From contig WTXI01000004.1 in the NCBI GenBank assembly GCA_022376515.1, forward strand, positions 868,001 to 932,000: a stretch of DNA of 64,000 nt. The letters are read 5' to 3'. This document shows, piece by piece, positions 11,422 to 22,092 of the stretch; the stretch's first letter is position 1, and each line of letters starts with the position of its first letter. This DNA comes from Lactifluus volemus (Eukaryota > Basidiomycota > Agaricomycetes > Russulales > Russulaceae). The notes below the pieces were generated by a model that worked only from the letters and a program-made list of their open reading frames with translations, was not told the origin of the DNA and did no database searches. The translations under genes and the position numbers were made by a program.

Positions 11422-13009
11422 ATGTCCAATTCCTTATCCACCATCGCTCACCATCCTGTCAAGAAAGGTCTCCGCCGAGGTGCACAAATCGCGCCGGTGA
11501 GTCCCAGAGATCCACTCAGTCGTCATGGTCCTTTTCGGCACACTAACATGCGAATCAATAGAACTGACTCGCTCACCTATCTATGCACTCAACAACGATA
11601 TCCTTCTCAACATATTCTGCCTCTATCGATTCAATGTAGAGGATGAAGAGGAGAACGACTCGGACTATGACATAATCACTCCCAAGTGGGACCGCCTAAA
11701 CTGGTGGTACAAACTCTCTCACGTTTGTCGATGGTGGCGATTTCTCATCCTGGAATCACCATCTCTACTGGACCTCCAGCTTGTCTGCACTCATGGGGTG
11801 CCTGTAGCGGACATGCTGGCACATTCACCGGCGCCACTGCCAATCACCATCTCTTACGCTGAATTTCAAATTCAGCACTATCCCGTAATGTCAGCAGAAG
11901 ACGAAAGAAATGCACTGCTTGCGATCTCACACCGTGATCGTGTGCGGCGTATTGCCATTTCTTGCATAGCAATCGCACTATTCGAGAAGTTGGTCGCAGC
12001 CATGGAAGAGGAATTCCCAATTCTGGAGCGCCTGTATCTCGCGCCTTTTCTCTGTAGCCCTAGTGAAGTGGAGATAAACTTGACACTTCCCCGAACATTT
12101 CAAGCCCCCAATTTACACCACATCCATCTCATGGGTGTTACATTTCCCACACGATCTCCCTTACTTACGACTATGGGGGGCCTGCGCCGGCTCTGGCTGG
12201 ATGGAATCCCAGAAACTGCCTACTTCCCACCAAGTTATATCGTCGCACATCTTTCACTCATGCCTCAGCTAGAGACGCTTGGGATTTCTTTCCAATCTGA
12301 TCCTCCTCACCCTGCGGACACGGCAATTGTGACACACGTGACCCTTCCTAATCTTCGCTTAATTTTTTTCCATGGCGTCAGCGCTTACCTGGATGGCCTT
12401 CTCGCTCGGATCACCACCCCTTTCCTCAGCACTCTCGATGTCCATTTCGTTGATGGACTCACGTCCGTTATTCCATGGCTTTTTCAGTTCATGGAGCCGT
12501 TAGAGAACCTCATGTTTAGTGATTTCGGGCTTGCTTTTGGAGAGCGCTGTATTCGATTAGAAGCGGACCCACATCGGAGAAAGTGGAAACGACCCTTGAC
12601 CTTGAAGATGATGTGCAGACAAAAAAACTTGCAGGTATCATCCGTGGTACAAATCCTCCGTACACTCGCCCCATTACTCTCTGCTGTGGAGCAACTCACA
12701 CTCACACGCTTATACGGGCACAGCAGGATTAATTCTATTGACCTTACACAGTGGCACGAACTTCTCAGATCGTTCGGCAATGTGAAGGTGCTTCATGTGC
12801 CAAAGGACTTCATTGGGATGGTCTCTCGTGTTCTACGTTCAGAGGATGGAGAACCGCCTCCGCAACTGTTGCCTAACCTGGAGTCAATTACATATTTTGA
12901 AAAGAATATAGCTAAAGCGATTGCACCACTCATCCATGAGCGACAAGCTGCAGGCCATCCTGTATGCGTGAAGTTGCGTGTTGATGGGGCTAGTCAACTT
13001 GAAGGCTAG
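11422..13009 (+). CDS. F-box-like protein B
   Basis: Intact long frame (11525-13009, 494 codons) with the family order: SPIYALNNDILLNIFCLYRF, a short acidic linker, LNWWYKLSHVCRWWRFL, LDLQLVCTHGVPVADMLAHS, then repeated leucine-rich blocks ('TFQAPNLHHIHL', 'VTLPNLRL', 'ALARIT'-like) and a conserved C-terminal 'FGNVKVLHV' block. An upstream mini-exon starting ATGTCCAATTCC at 11422 followed by GTGAGT is shared with the sister gene at 36571, so it is probably the true first exon; the join is out of phase by one base as sequenced. Alternatively translation starts at 11525. Predicted role is a Skp1-binding substrate adaptor of an SCF ligase. No interruption in the long exon. Confidence 0.82.
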
Positions 13010-13054
13010 TCGAGGGGTGTGTCATCGATGACGCGATGACAGGTTATTCTGAAC

Positions 13055-13823
13055 ATGGTGCGTATCTGTTTATCTTCCATCATCACTTACAGTGACACCA
13101 GCTCTCGTCCGCATCAAAGCCAGGAACATTCTGATTACCGCATTGGCATGGCCATCGTCCTGATAGACATGACCCACCCTCATATAGATATCTACTATCT
13201 TTGCAACTTCGAAATGATGTCTTGTTTCTGTCATCGTCTCCATCTCAGTTTTTTTTTTGCCTATTGTAATGTCTTCTACTTTTTCCCTTATCTTTTCCCA
13301 CCTGTCTCACTTGTAACCTCAGTTTGTTTGTTTGTTGTTATTTTAAGGCTCGGTGATATCTTAGACTGATGGACATCTGAACTCATTATTGCTACGTTGA
13401 TGGTGCTTCCTTCAATGAACAAAATCGTGACAGCCTTAAACCCCAACAATGCTGCGGAAGCTTTGTGTGGGCCCCAGCCCAGCCAGCAACGTCACAGTGG
13501 CACCACCACTGTTCCTGACAACTCGGAAATAGTGCCCTAATTGACAATTAGAAATTCATGAAGCACAGCTTGGAAAGAAAATAGTTTATTATAAGGGTAC
13601 TTGTCGATGAGCTGTTTATGAGATAGCCGGAGTGCAAAGCATGGGCATACACACAGGCACAGACATGCTGGCCCAACACTGGCACCGCTGACTGACGGCA
13701 CACCCGGATTACGATGGGCACGAGGTATTTCGGGTGTGCAGTTATCATACTGCTCTTATATTGCATGGTGCTCGCACAAATTGGTCTGGAACTCGATTAC
13801 TATGGGAACAACTGAATAGAAGG
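13055..13823. other. Intergenic, no supported gene
   Basis: T-rich 3' flank of F-box gene B and no domain-bearing frame. A poly-T run lies near 13248. Confidence 0.4.
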
Positions 13824-14173
13824 ACTGCAGATCCTTCACTCACTCTCTCCAATCCTCCTACCGTGGAGAAACTCATCCTCAACCACACGCACATTATAAT
13901 CATCAACAGGCCACGGCATCTTCCGACAGAAGACAGAGTGGCGCAAATTCTCAGGCCATTCAACAATGTGAAGTCGCTTAATGTATCGAGGGACCTTGTT
14001 CGGCCATTCTCTCGTTCTCTACGTTAGAGGATGAGGATGAGGAGCCACCTCAGGAACTGTTGTCTAACTTGGAGGTCCTCATTTGCTCTGGAAGGGATCA
14101 TGATATTCGTGAAGCATTCATCAATCAGCGACAGGACGCAGGCCATCCTGTGCGCCTGAATTCGCGTTCTTGA
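13824..14173 (+). pseudogene. F-box family remnant (C-terminal part)
   Basis: Matches only the last quarter of the family: 'PTVEKLIL', 'ILRPFNNVKSLNV', 'PFSRSLR', then in the next frame 'LEDEDEEPPQELLSNLEVL' and 'INQRQDAGHPVRL' before a stop at 14171. A missing T at TT 14024-14025 (CTACGTTAGAGG, where sisters have one more base) causes the shift. The first three quarters, including the F-box, are absent. Confidence 0.8.
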
Positions 14174-15448
14174 AAGGATGGTGCATCGAGCGGTTGGACG
14201 GATCGGGCATTTGAAGCATGGTATACCATTTTTCTATGTCCTCACCGTCCCCCAGCACCTACAGCAACTTGACCGAGTAGCCTCGATCCCGTATAGATAA
14301 CATACTGTACTACCTCAGGCTCTACGTTGTTCATTTTTTATGGCGTCATCTTGTGGGACCCCGCCAATGATTCTGCGTCGCAATGGTACAGAGGGCGATA
14401 CCACCGTAGGTTAGGGGAGGAGGGGTGGGAAGATGTAACATCATGAAAGTAACATCCGTGCTGCCATCGCAACGCACGCCAACGCAACATAAGGCGATAG
14501 CCGTTCTCCTACAAAACGCCCACGCGATCAATTCCGCCAGGTGGCGGTGAGAGGGACAGAGAAGAACGTGGGGACGCACCGATTCGCGCGGACTTGAAAA
14601 TAATACCGAGGAAACTTGAAAAGGGTACATCAGCACAGGAGAAACAGGTATGTCACGAGCAAAAACGCTGACAAATGGAGTGGGGACAACGTGGTGTGGT
14701 AATAGCTGGTGCGTGCTGCTGCTGGCGCGGCGCGGATTGCAGGGGACAAAAGAGAGAGAGCAGACGTACCCTTGTTTTTTGCTGTCAACGAGTCGTGGCG
14801 CGACAGCGCGAATGTACGTGCAGGTACAAATCAGGAGTAGAATGACGAGTAGTAGCGACTGGAAGTTAAAGAGCGCGGACTGATATGGTCAAACCCCGCG
14901 TGCCCCGGAGCATGGGAAGACGGCGAATATCGTCAGTCGACCTTGCGAGAAACGAAAGAGAGATATGGTGGTGTGAGGGTGGAAAATAGACGGACCATAA
15001 TGAAATCCTGCTCGTGCTGTCGAAGTACTTGGCAGCGCAAAAATGGCTGAGGTAAGCTGCCGTTCGCGTGACTGTGATATTAGTCACGTGAACCATGTCA
15101 CGTCCAGGAGCAGTGGGAGCGGTGAGCTTTGGAATACCTCTCGTTGAGGACAGATAGGCGAATGTAGTCTGATAATGGGCTCTGGTTCAAAATTTTGGTG
15201 ACCGAAACGCGGACATAGAGCTTGGGCTCACGACGTCGTGCATTCTCTGCCAGCACCGTTGGTCCTACTCCCACCCCCATACGACTAGGGTCGCCGTCAC
15301 TACGCATCTTGTCAACACAGCCCCACGGATGTCAAGTGTCCACTCCACAGACTTTAAATTTAACTTGTTCGATGACATAAACCCGACAATCGCCCGCTTC
15401 TTTACTTAACGAAAACTTTGTCGTCATCTTCGCCATCACTCGACTTCA
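14174..15448. other. Intergenic; 5' region of carbonic anhydrase
   Basis: No domain-bearing frame. The first 60 bases resemble the 3' flank of the F-box gene ending at 38152 (shared CGAGCGGT and ATGGTA motifs), so the duplication included the 3' flank. Confidence 0.4.
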
Positions 15449-16260
15449 ATGGACCCAACCCTCGCAAAGGTTCTTCTTGTCTAACTCTCAATGGCTTAAG
15501 GCCGTAAACGCGGTAGAGCCTGAGTTCTTCGAACAGTCGGCCCAGGGCCAGTCTCCAAGGTGAGGATGTCTTCCTTCCCTTCAATGTACTCACTTTTCAT
15601 GTATGTGCGCGCAGATCCTCTGGATTGGATGCTCAGACTCGCGTGTCCCCGAGAGCGTCATCACCGCTTCGCGACCAGGCGATATCTTCGTCCACCGTAA
15701 TATCGCCAAGTGTGTTCCCCTCTTCCACTATCCCCCTCCAAACTCATTTCCGCCGGTTTTCACACGCATATACGTAACGTATAGCCAGGTTCATCCGGAT
15801 GATGACAGCGTGCTCTCGGTGATCACTTTTGCCATCGAGGCAGTCGGCGTCGAGCACAGTACGTTTCTCCCCTTCACTATCCCGCACGCCCATTTGACTG
15901 AACGACTGGAACCACATCGCAGTTCTGGTTGTCGGCCATACGAACTGCAATGGTGCCATCGCATGTCTCAACGCGGCCAATACTCCGCCGAGGGAACCGA
16001 CGACGCCCCTTGGGCGCTGGCTCGCTCCGCTCACCGAGCACGTTCGCACGCTTAAACTTGAAGGTCTCTCCAGATCCGAGGCATTGACAAAGATTGTCGA
16101 GGAAAGCGTGCGCGTGCAAGTTGCAAACGTCGTCGATACCGTGCACGTGCAATGGGCGTGGGCAGCTGGGCAGAAGAACCTGTGGGTTCATGGGCTCGTT
16201 TATGAGCTCGAAACGGGCCGTTTGAGGGATCTTGGCATCACGCAGGGGGCGCTTGAATAG
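15449..16260 (+). CDS. Beta-class carbonic anhydrase (two compensating indels)
   Basis: Beta-carbonic anhydrase interconverts CO2 and bicarbonate with a zinc ion. The zinc site is intact: [14 protein letters not shown] gives the Cys and the Asp-Arg dyad, and [10 protein letters not shown] gives His and Cys. Exon 1 (ATG at 15449) codes [10 protein letters not shown], then [19 protein letters not shown] and GQSP. Exon 2 codes the first motif through VHRNIAN. A short exon codes [20 protein letters not shown]. The last exon runs to TAG at 16260. Introns have donors GTGAGG, GTGTGT and GTACGT. Two 1-nt faults are needed to read exon 1: an extra T near 15478 (without correction translation stops at once) and a missing base at CCAAG just before the first donor (near 15560). 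They cancel. Either the copy is dead or the assembly is wrong; the rest is perfectly conserved. Length is normal. Confidence 0.85.
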
Positions 16261-16920
16261 AGTTCAGTAGACGCCCGCTGAAATATTGGGAAGAACAAGC
16301 AAAGCGGCGAGTTAAATTGTAGATCTCTTTCGAAATAATGAAGCTGGAGAACAATAGATATCCGCTGCGCCAACTGCCTTTCGTCTTTCCGTGCAACGGC
16401 CGCAGGGGCTTCGAGTCATATCCCACGCCTACTGTGCACTATGGCAGCGTTTGCCTTGCATGCCATGTACAAGTTCTGTACTGTACATCTGAATAGCCAC
16501 GAGTAGCTCGCAAGTTCCGAGAAACTAGGACAAACTCACCTGTCAGCAGTGGTCCTACAAGGCATCGGCAAAACCCTGGCCCTTTGGCCTTGAGCAGCTT
16601 AAATTACACTTAATCCACCTTAAACTGTCTTAAGACAGTTAACTTCATTAAAGAGATCAAGCCACTGACTGCTGTGACCAAACCACAAGCTCTCAGAGTC
16701 TCAGCCGATCGTGACATCATCAAGCCTTCAAGTTAGATGCTACAAGAATCGTAATAGACAACACGGCCTGTGGGTGCACGCGAGATGTGGAGTAAAGTGC
16801 AGTAGGGAGGAAGAGGCAGCGAATCGGGGTATTATAATTAGCGAAACTGGAGAGAATGAGGAAAACTTAGAAACACGTCGTGAAAATGTAAATGTAGGGT
16901 AGTTTATGTCACGTAGCGAC
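16261..16920. other. Intergenic between converging genes
   Basis: 3' flanks of the carbonic anhydrase (plus) and F-box protein C (minus). It includes a short near-palindromic TTAAACTGTCTTAAGACAGTTAA at 16620-16642 that could form a hairpin. No gene is supported. Confidence 0.45.
16619..16643. repeat. Perfect-to-near-perfect inverted repeat
   Basis: TTAAACTGTCTTAAGACAGT followed by TAA is an imperfect palindrome centred near 16631, lying between converging genes. It could be a 3'-end hairpin or a protein-binding site; nothing distinguishes these. Confidence 0.5.
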
Positions 16921-18705
16921 TTATGGCGGCCTTGTTGGATGATCCCGTACAACGGGGACACTTGTGGTGGTCCTGGGGGAAGTAACTGACGTGGCTGTGA
17001 GTGCTAGCAGAAGGTAAGAGTTACAATGGACGGACATACCATGGTCTAATGTCCGATGGTGTGAGTGTGATGCCACATTTCTTCCATACTCTCTACTTAG
17101 TGTCAGGCGCACAGGATGGCCCACGGCCTCTCGTTCATTGATGAACGGCGTAAACCCATTTTCGTCATCACGTCCAGAATAGCTGACCTCCTCCAGATTA
17201 GGCAGCAGCTCCAGGGGCTGTTCTCCATCTTCTGTACGTAGAGAATGGCCGAAACCATAACCCCTGACATTGGTTGCCACGCGAAGCACTTTCACATTGC
17301 TGAGCGGCCTGAGAAGTCCGCGCCACTGTGTACGATCGACGTCGTTGTTCGGCTGTGACGACTTATCGTTGATCACAATTAGGGTAGCTTGCTCCACAAC
17401 AGAAAGCACTGGGGAAAGTGCATCGAGTATCTGTATCGCGGACGATATTTGCCAGTCAAGGTAGTGGCACGGGATATTCAAGTCGAAGGGGCCCCGGCCA
17501 CTCAGTTGTGGGTCCCCCTGTAGTTGAACGGAATTCCGGCTGCAGCTGAGCTTGATAACATGAAATATGAAACTTTCTGGTGTCAGCATGAACGATAAAA
17601 GGTGTGGAACGTTGAACGTAAGTTGGTTTGGAAAACGGATACGGAAGACGCTGAGGACAGGGGCGGTCATCCGAGCACAGAGACCTTCCAGATAGGCTCT
17701 GACACCCCCAAATCTAAACTCGCGAAGGTTAGGAAGTGTCACGTGGGAGATGATTGCAGTATCCCGAACGGCGCGGCTGGAAAGGGGGTACTTGAACATA
17801 ATCCACAGAGTCTCAAGCTGGGGCATGAGTGAAAGCGATGCGAGTATACATCTCGGAGGGAAGTACCCGGATTTCGGGATATCTCGTAGCAGGAGAGAGA
17901 CAAGGCCGGCAGTTGGGAGCAAGGGGCATCGTATTGGAAGCGCAACGTTCATGAGTGAGAGGTTGAACAAGTTGGGTGCTCCAAATGTTCGGGGAAGTGT
18001 CACTCCCGGTCCTTCTAGGTTCGAATAATTGATAGTCAGGCGTTCCAAGATTGGGAATTGCTCATCCATGACCACGAATAACTTCTCCAGCTCCCAGCTT
18101 GGCATGGATATAGCAATATTGTGCACACGGTCACGATGAGAGAGTGCTAGAAATGCACCTTCTTCATCCTCTGCTGTCATCGTGCCAGTGTAACTGTCGA
18201 ACCAATAAACGATGGTGAGTGGAAGAGGTGGCGAATGTGCCAGCATATCGGCTACAGGTACCCCACGGGTGCAGACAAGGTGAAGGTCGAGTAGGGATGG
18301 TGCATCAAGAATGACACTCCGCCACCGTCGGGAAACATGTATCAATTTGTACCACCAACGTTGGCGGTCGCAACCCAGATATCCGGGTTCGTACCCGTCT
18401 TTTTCCAAGTTGATTTCAATATGAAGTCGATGGATATAAAATATGTGAAGAAGGACGTCATCATTGAGGACAGAGATAGGCGAGTGTACCAGTGGGGCAC
18501 GTTTCTTGATGATTTGTTTTGCTGGTTCACGATTTGGTGCACGAAATGTGACAATAGAGTCTTGGGGCTCCAAGGGGACTCCCGACGTTGTGAGCTTCGG
18601 CGGCGGAAAACGTACTCTAGGAATGCAAGAGAAATCCTGGGCATGTCGGGAATCGACAGGGTGGTGGAGGACACTGAGGTTGAGACTGAAGTGCTTTGGC
18701 CTCAT
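16921..18705 (-). CDS. F-box-like protein C, longest member
   Basis: A single uninterrupted frame of 594 codons. Residues 1-75 are unlike the sisters and probably contain an unspliced 5' exon or intron. The family core starts at HSPISVLNDDVLLHIFYIHR (F-box-like), followed by QRWWYKLIHVSRRWRSVI, LDLHLVCTRGVPVADMLAHS, EDEEGAFLALSHRDRVHNI and the leucine-rich body ('TFGAPNLFNLSL', 'VTLPNLREF'). The C-terminal block ends 'INEREAVGHPVRLTL', after which this member has an extra tail of about 50 residues rich in Ser/Thr that the others lack. Predicted SCF substrate adaptor; target unknown. Opposite orientation to genes A, B and E. Confidence 0.82.
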   Translation of the reverse strand: MRPKHFSLNLSVLHHPVDSRHAQDFSCIPRVRFPPPKLTTSGVPLEPQDSIVTFRAPNREPAKQIIKKRAPLVHSPISVLNDDVLLHIFYIHRLHIEINLEKDGYEPGYLGCDRQRWWYKLIHVSRRWRSVILDAPSLLDLHLVCTRGVPVADMLAHSPPLPLTIVYWFDSYTGTMTAEDEEGAFLALSHRDRVHNIAISMPSWELEKLFVVMDEQFPILERLTINYSNLEGPGVTLPRTFGAPNLFNLSLMNVALPIRCPLLPTAGLVSLLLRDIPKSGYFPPRCILASLSLMPQLETLWIMFKYPLSSRAVRDTAIISHVTLPNLREFRFGGVRAYLEGLCARMTAPVLSVFRIRFPNQLTFNVPHLLSFMLTPESFIFHVIKLSCSRNSVQLQGDPQLSGRGPFDLNIPCHYLDWQISSAIQILDALSPVLSVVEQATLIVINDKSSQPNNDVDRTQWRGLLRPLSNVKVLRVATNVRGYGFGHSLRTEDGEQPLELLPNLEEVSYSGRDDENGFTPFINEREAVGHPVRLTLSREYGRNVASHSHHRTLDHGMSVHCNSYLLLALTATSVTSPRTTTSVPVVRDHPTRPP

Positions 18706-19807
18706 TGCAGCCTCATGTCATCTGTAATTGGTCACCGGCAGCGTGGTGGTATAAGGCCATATCGAAGCATGGACGCGGCATTGAACATATAAATGAGAGA
18801 TATCCTTCGTCCAATTTCCTACGTTACAATCTCTTGTCCATGCTTACGACATGGGACAAAGCGCCTCGAAGTCGCAAGGGGGATTGTTAGCTGTAATATC
18901 ATTTTCACGTCATTTACCTACCTTATAGGCTTGTACAGAACCATTATTTAATATCATGCTGTGATGCTGTGACACAAAGATGGCATGTTTCCGAATTCCG
19001 ATAACACCCCCTCCCGCCCCTAGTTTAAACGTGGCACTGAGGTTGCCATCGTTGAGTACAATGAACAGGGATTGGTCAGTTCGGTAATCCGTAATGGCCG
19101 ATTCAAGGCGTGTCCATCACGTGGATTCGTGGGATCGGTGTGACATTCCGAATGATGGGTCATCATGGGAGGTTGGGTTTAGTAGTAGTACTGTACTGTA
19201 TCCTGTATCCCTGTGGCGCGCTCAGTAAACACTACCGACTGCATAGAGTAGACAATGGACCACACCTACACCCGGGCCACTACATACTGCTATCGTTAAA
19301 AACATCCCCAAAGCCAAAAATGCCGCTGCCCATAAGAGCTACTTCCCGGTCCGTGCTCGTCCTGTGAATTAACCGAGCGTGGGGTTATCCTAAAGACAGT
19401 GAAAAAGTATCTCAGTACACTCGTGTGCTGACAGCACAAGAACTGAGGGGCCTACAACTCGGAGATAATAAAGGCGGTATTATTTGACCCTAATGGCCAG
19501 ACAAGCACAAGTAATAAAGGGGATAGTAAACATGGGGACTGTCCATCTGAAGAACATGAGATTTGCTACACAATATGTCCTAGCTAGCCTAAGTACCAAT
19601 AGTCCTATTAATAAATGTGGTAATCACCCTGGCATCACGATCGCAATCTCGACATCTGTTACGACCCCAGACCCAAGTCTGCCCTGTCTTGAAACAACAA
19701 CGACAACAGCAATTTACAGTAATTCCGAGGGCTGATATAGTTTACTCTGCTGCACACAGCTGAAACGTGATGACGAAACGTGTTAGTAGGCATAGAACCG
19801 AACCCGA
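18706..19807. other. Intergenic, no supported gene
   Basis: No domain-bearing frame on either strand. Confidence 0.45.
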
Positions 19808-22092
19808 CTACAGTGAACGAATCTCCGACGACCAGTCAGAGGAATCCAGTCTCTTGTACTTGAGGAAGAATTGGCCTTGAGCTGGCCGGCACGCAAAAGC
19901 GTCATTCCAGTTGGGTATGGGCTGCGGGTCGGCAATCCGGCCGCTTGCATCTATGGTATCAAAGTCGAATTCCACGAGTAGCAGCGCCACGACGAGTTTA
20001 ATTGTGAGCCTGGCCAGGCGTGAGCCGAGGCAGGTCACCCTCCCTAACCAGCGCGACAATGATCCGTCAACAATTTGCTTTTCGCCTGGGCCTGAGCTCT
20101 CGTCCAGATGGACGAGAGAACGCTTGGAAAAGGACCGACGCACCTCCACCCCATCCAAGATACGTAAGGTCTGCTTTCGGTTGCAACCGCGCGGGTTCGA
20201 ATTTCCATGGATCTGGGTACAACGCCGGGTTGAGGTGGACGCTGGAAAATGGGTACACCACGAGCGTGCCTGTTGGTATCACTTTGCCGTCGATATACGT
20301 CGTCGGGCCGACATTCCGTCGCATTGCAATGTGCGGCTCAGCTATGCGGAGCGTTTCACGGATGAGCAGGTCAAGGACGGGTGTCTCACTCTCCCACGCG
20401 CCGAGGGGGATAGAGGATAATGCGGTAGACTTGGAATCGCGCGGTGAATAGGATTCGGAGATGGTCTCCAGGGTGTACGACGTGATCAAGTTCTTGACTT
20501 CTGAGCGTGCTTGGTTGCGCCATTTCGGATGACAACCAAGAAAAAGGAGCAGCCAGGAAGCTGAGATGAGGTAAGCGGTTTTTCTCGGGAGCGGCAAACC
20601 CGTCACATGCCTGTAGTACCAGTGGATCGCGAGCCGGCCGTTACGAGACCAATCATAAACTGAGTATTGAACATTAGTTTGAAACTGCAAAACTTGGAAA
20701 ACGCCATGCATACCCCCACAATTGTTGACAACTCATCTCCCTCGTCCAGGAAGATTTGGAGTGTGTCATTAAAAGGTACACCACTCTGATTCCTGACTTT
20801 GATTGCATTGACAATGATATCGTATATCTGTTTCGTCGCTCGCGCTTTCGATAGCATGGCAGGACTTGGGAACCATGGGAATAACACAGTCGCGGGAGTC
20901 GTTCCGCGATCAACTTTCTCGTAAAGCTGTCTGAGACGAGCCACAATTTCGGGGTCACCAGCTATTTCCGCGCAGGTGAGACAGCGCATAGTAGCTTGAA
21001 ATACGATCTGAAATAGGAACGTTTGTCAACATCCATTTATCACGTTGAGGAGCAGGCAAGAATCGCGCTACCCCCGAACGGTCACCCTTTTCGACAAAGT
21101 GCCATCTCCGGGTTGTAGCTGCAGAGAGAGTAGCAAACTTACTCCGTATATCTTGTCAAAGGGATCAAAAGACCCAGCCTTTTCCCATGAATGTAAGAGA
21201 GTCTGCCGTCATGCAAAATTTCGGGAATCACTGTGCAGAACTAAGGTAAAGGTGGTTCGTTCGATGTTGGCCAGGCCACGTACATTCCGTCAGGCGTTCG
21301 TTCCGTTGGAGGTTCGCCAGGCGCTTATATATTCTAGCAACCCGCTGTCGATGAAGTTCTACTGTCACTCCATGGATGAGAGGGAGCTAGGGCAAGAAAG
21401 TTTCCTCTGATGGGTGAAGCGCTTGGCGAGTTGTCTAGTATTGCTCACCGCCCCTGTAAGGATTCTGAAGCCTTCCTGGAGATCCAGCCCTTTCGCGTTG
21501 AAAAAGTCTCTGCGTCCGCGTTCTCCAGAGACGACAACAACCTTGTTCTGATTCCACGGAGCAGGCGAGCCTGCGTCAACTCAAATTCGATAGCCCCAGG
21601 CTGGGGGGGATCAACAAGAGCTTGACGTACGCGCAGAAGTCTGAATTGAAACAGCCGCTGACCAGTTACTCTAAAGCCCCAGGCAAGAAAGTCGTGGCGC
21701 CGCTTAAAGAAGGACAGGGTGTTGAAGAGGGGGAAACGGGGAAGGTTGGGAGGGGTATCTTGCTGGCGAGTTCCATTATTGCAGCGAAAGTGAGACACGA
21801 CTAACAGAAGCAAGCTAAAGGTCACTAGGACGAGCATCGAAGGAAGTTCGTGTTCCCAAAGGGATTGCAAGAACGTGGCTACTCCAACCGGATACATGGT
21901 ATCAGGCAGGTCGGGTTGCAAAAGTGAAAGTGAACCCAGCAGAGTAAGAGCGGTGGGTATAAATACCGCAGGGACCTGCAGGTGCTCAGTGAGAAGGTTG
22001 TAAACGGTCACGATGGAAATTGAAACCCATCGGAAGACAGACGCCGGAACACGATGGCGAAATTCAACTTGAATACAAAAGTGCATCGTCAC
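19808..22092 (-). CDS. Membrane-bound cytochrome P450
   Basis: Fungal P450 monooxygenase, an ER membrane heme-thiolate enzyme. Exons on the minus strand are approximately 22092-21631, 21541-21449, 21386-21284, 21230-21143, 21007-20714, 20659-20611, 20560-20144 and 20043-19808. Exon 1 has two hydrophobic stretches, then the Pro-rich hinge PPNLPRFPLFNTL. The I-helix reads GLVTAGSRSTGTTAS (across an intron), the ExxR motif is RETLR, the PERF-like region is 'WKFEPARL', and the heme loop YLGWGGG-RVTCLGSRLARL is formed only after removing a 100-nt intron (donor GTGCGT). Intron 20610-20561 begins GC rather than GT. One 1-nt loss is needed in exon 4 between ILHDGR and TLLHSWEKAGSF (near 21200). Substrate unknown; no biosynthetic cluster is visible around it. 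Confidence 0.88.
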
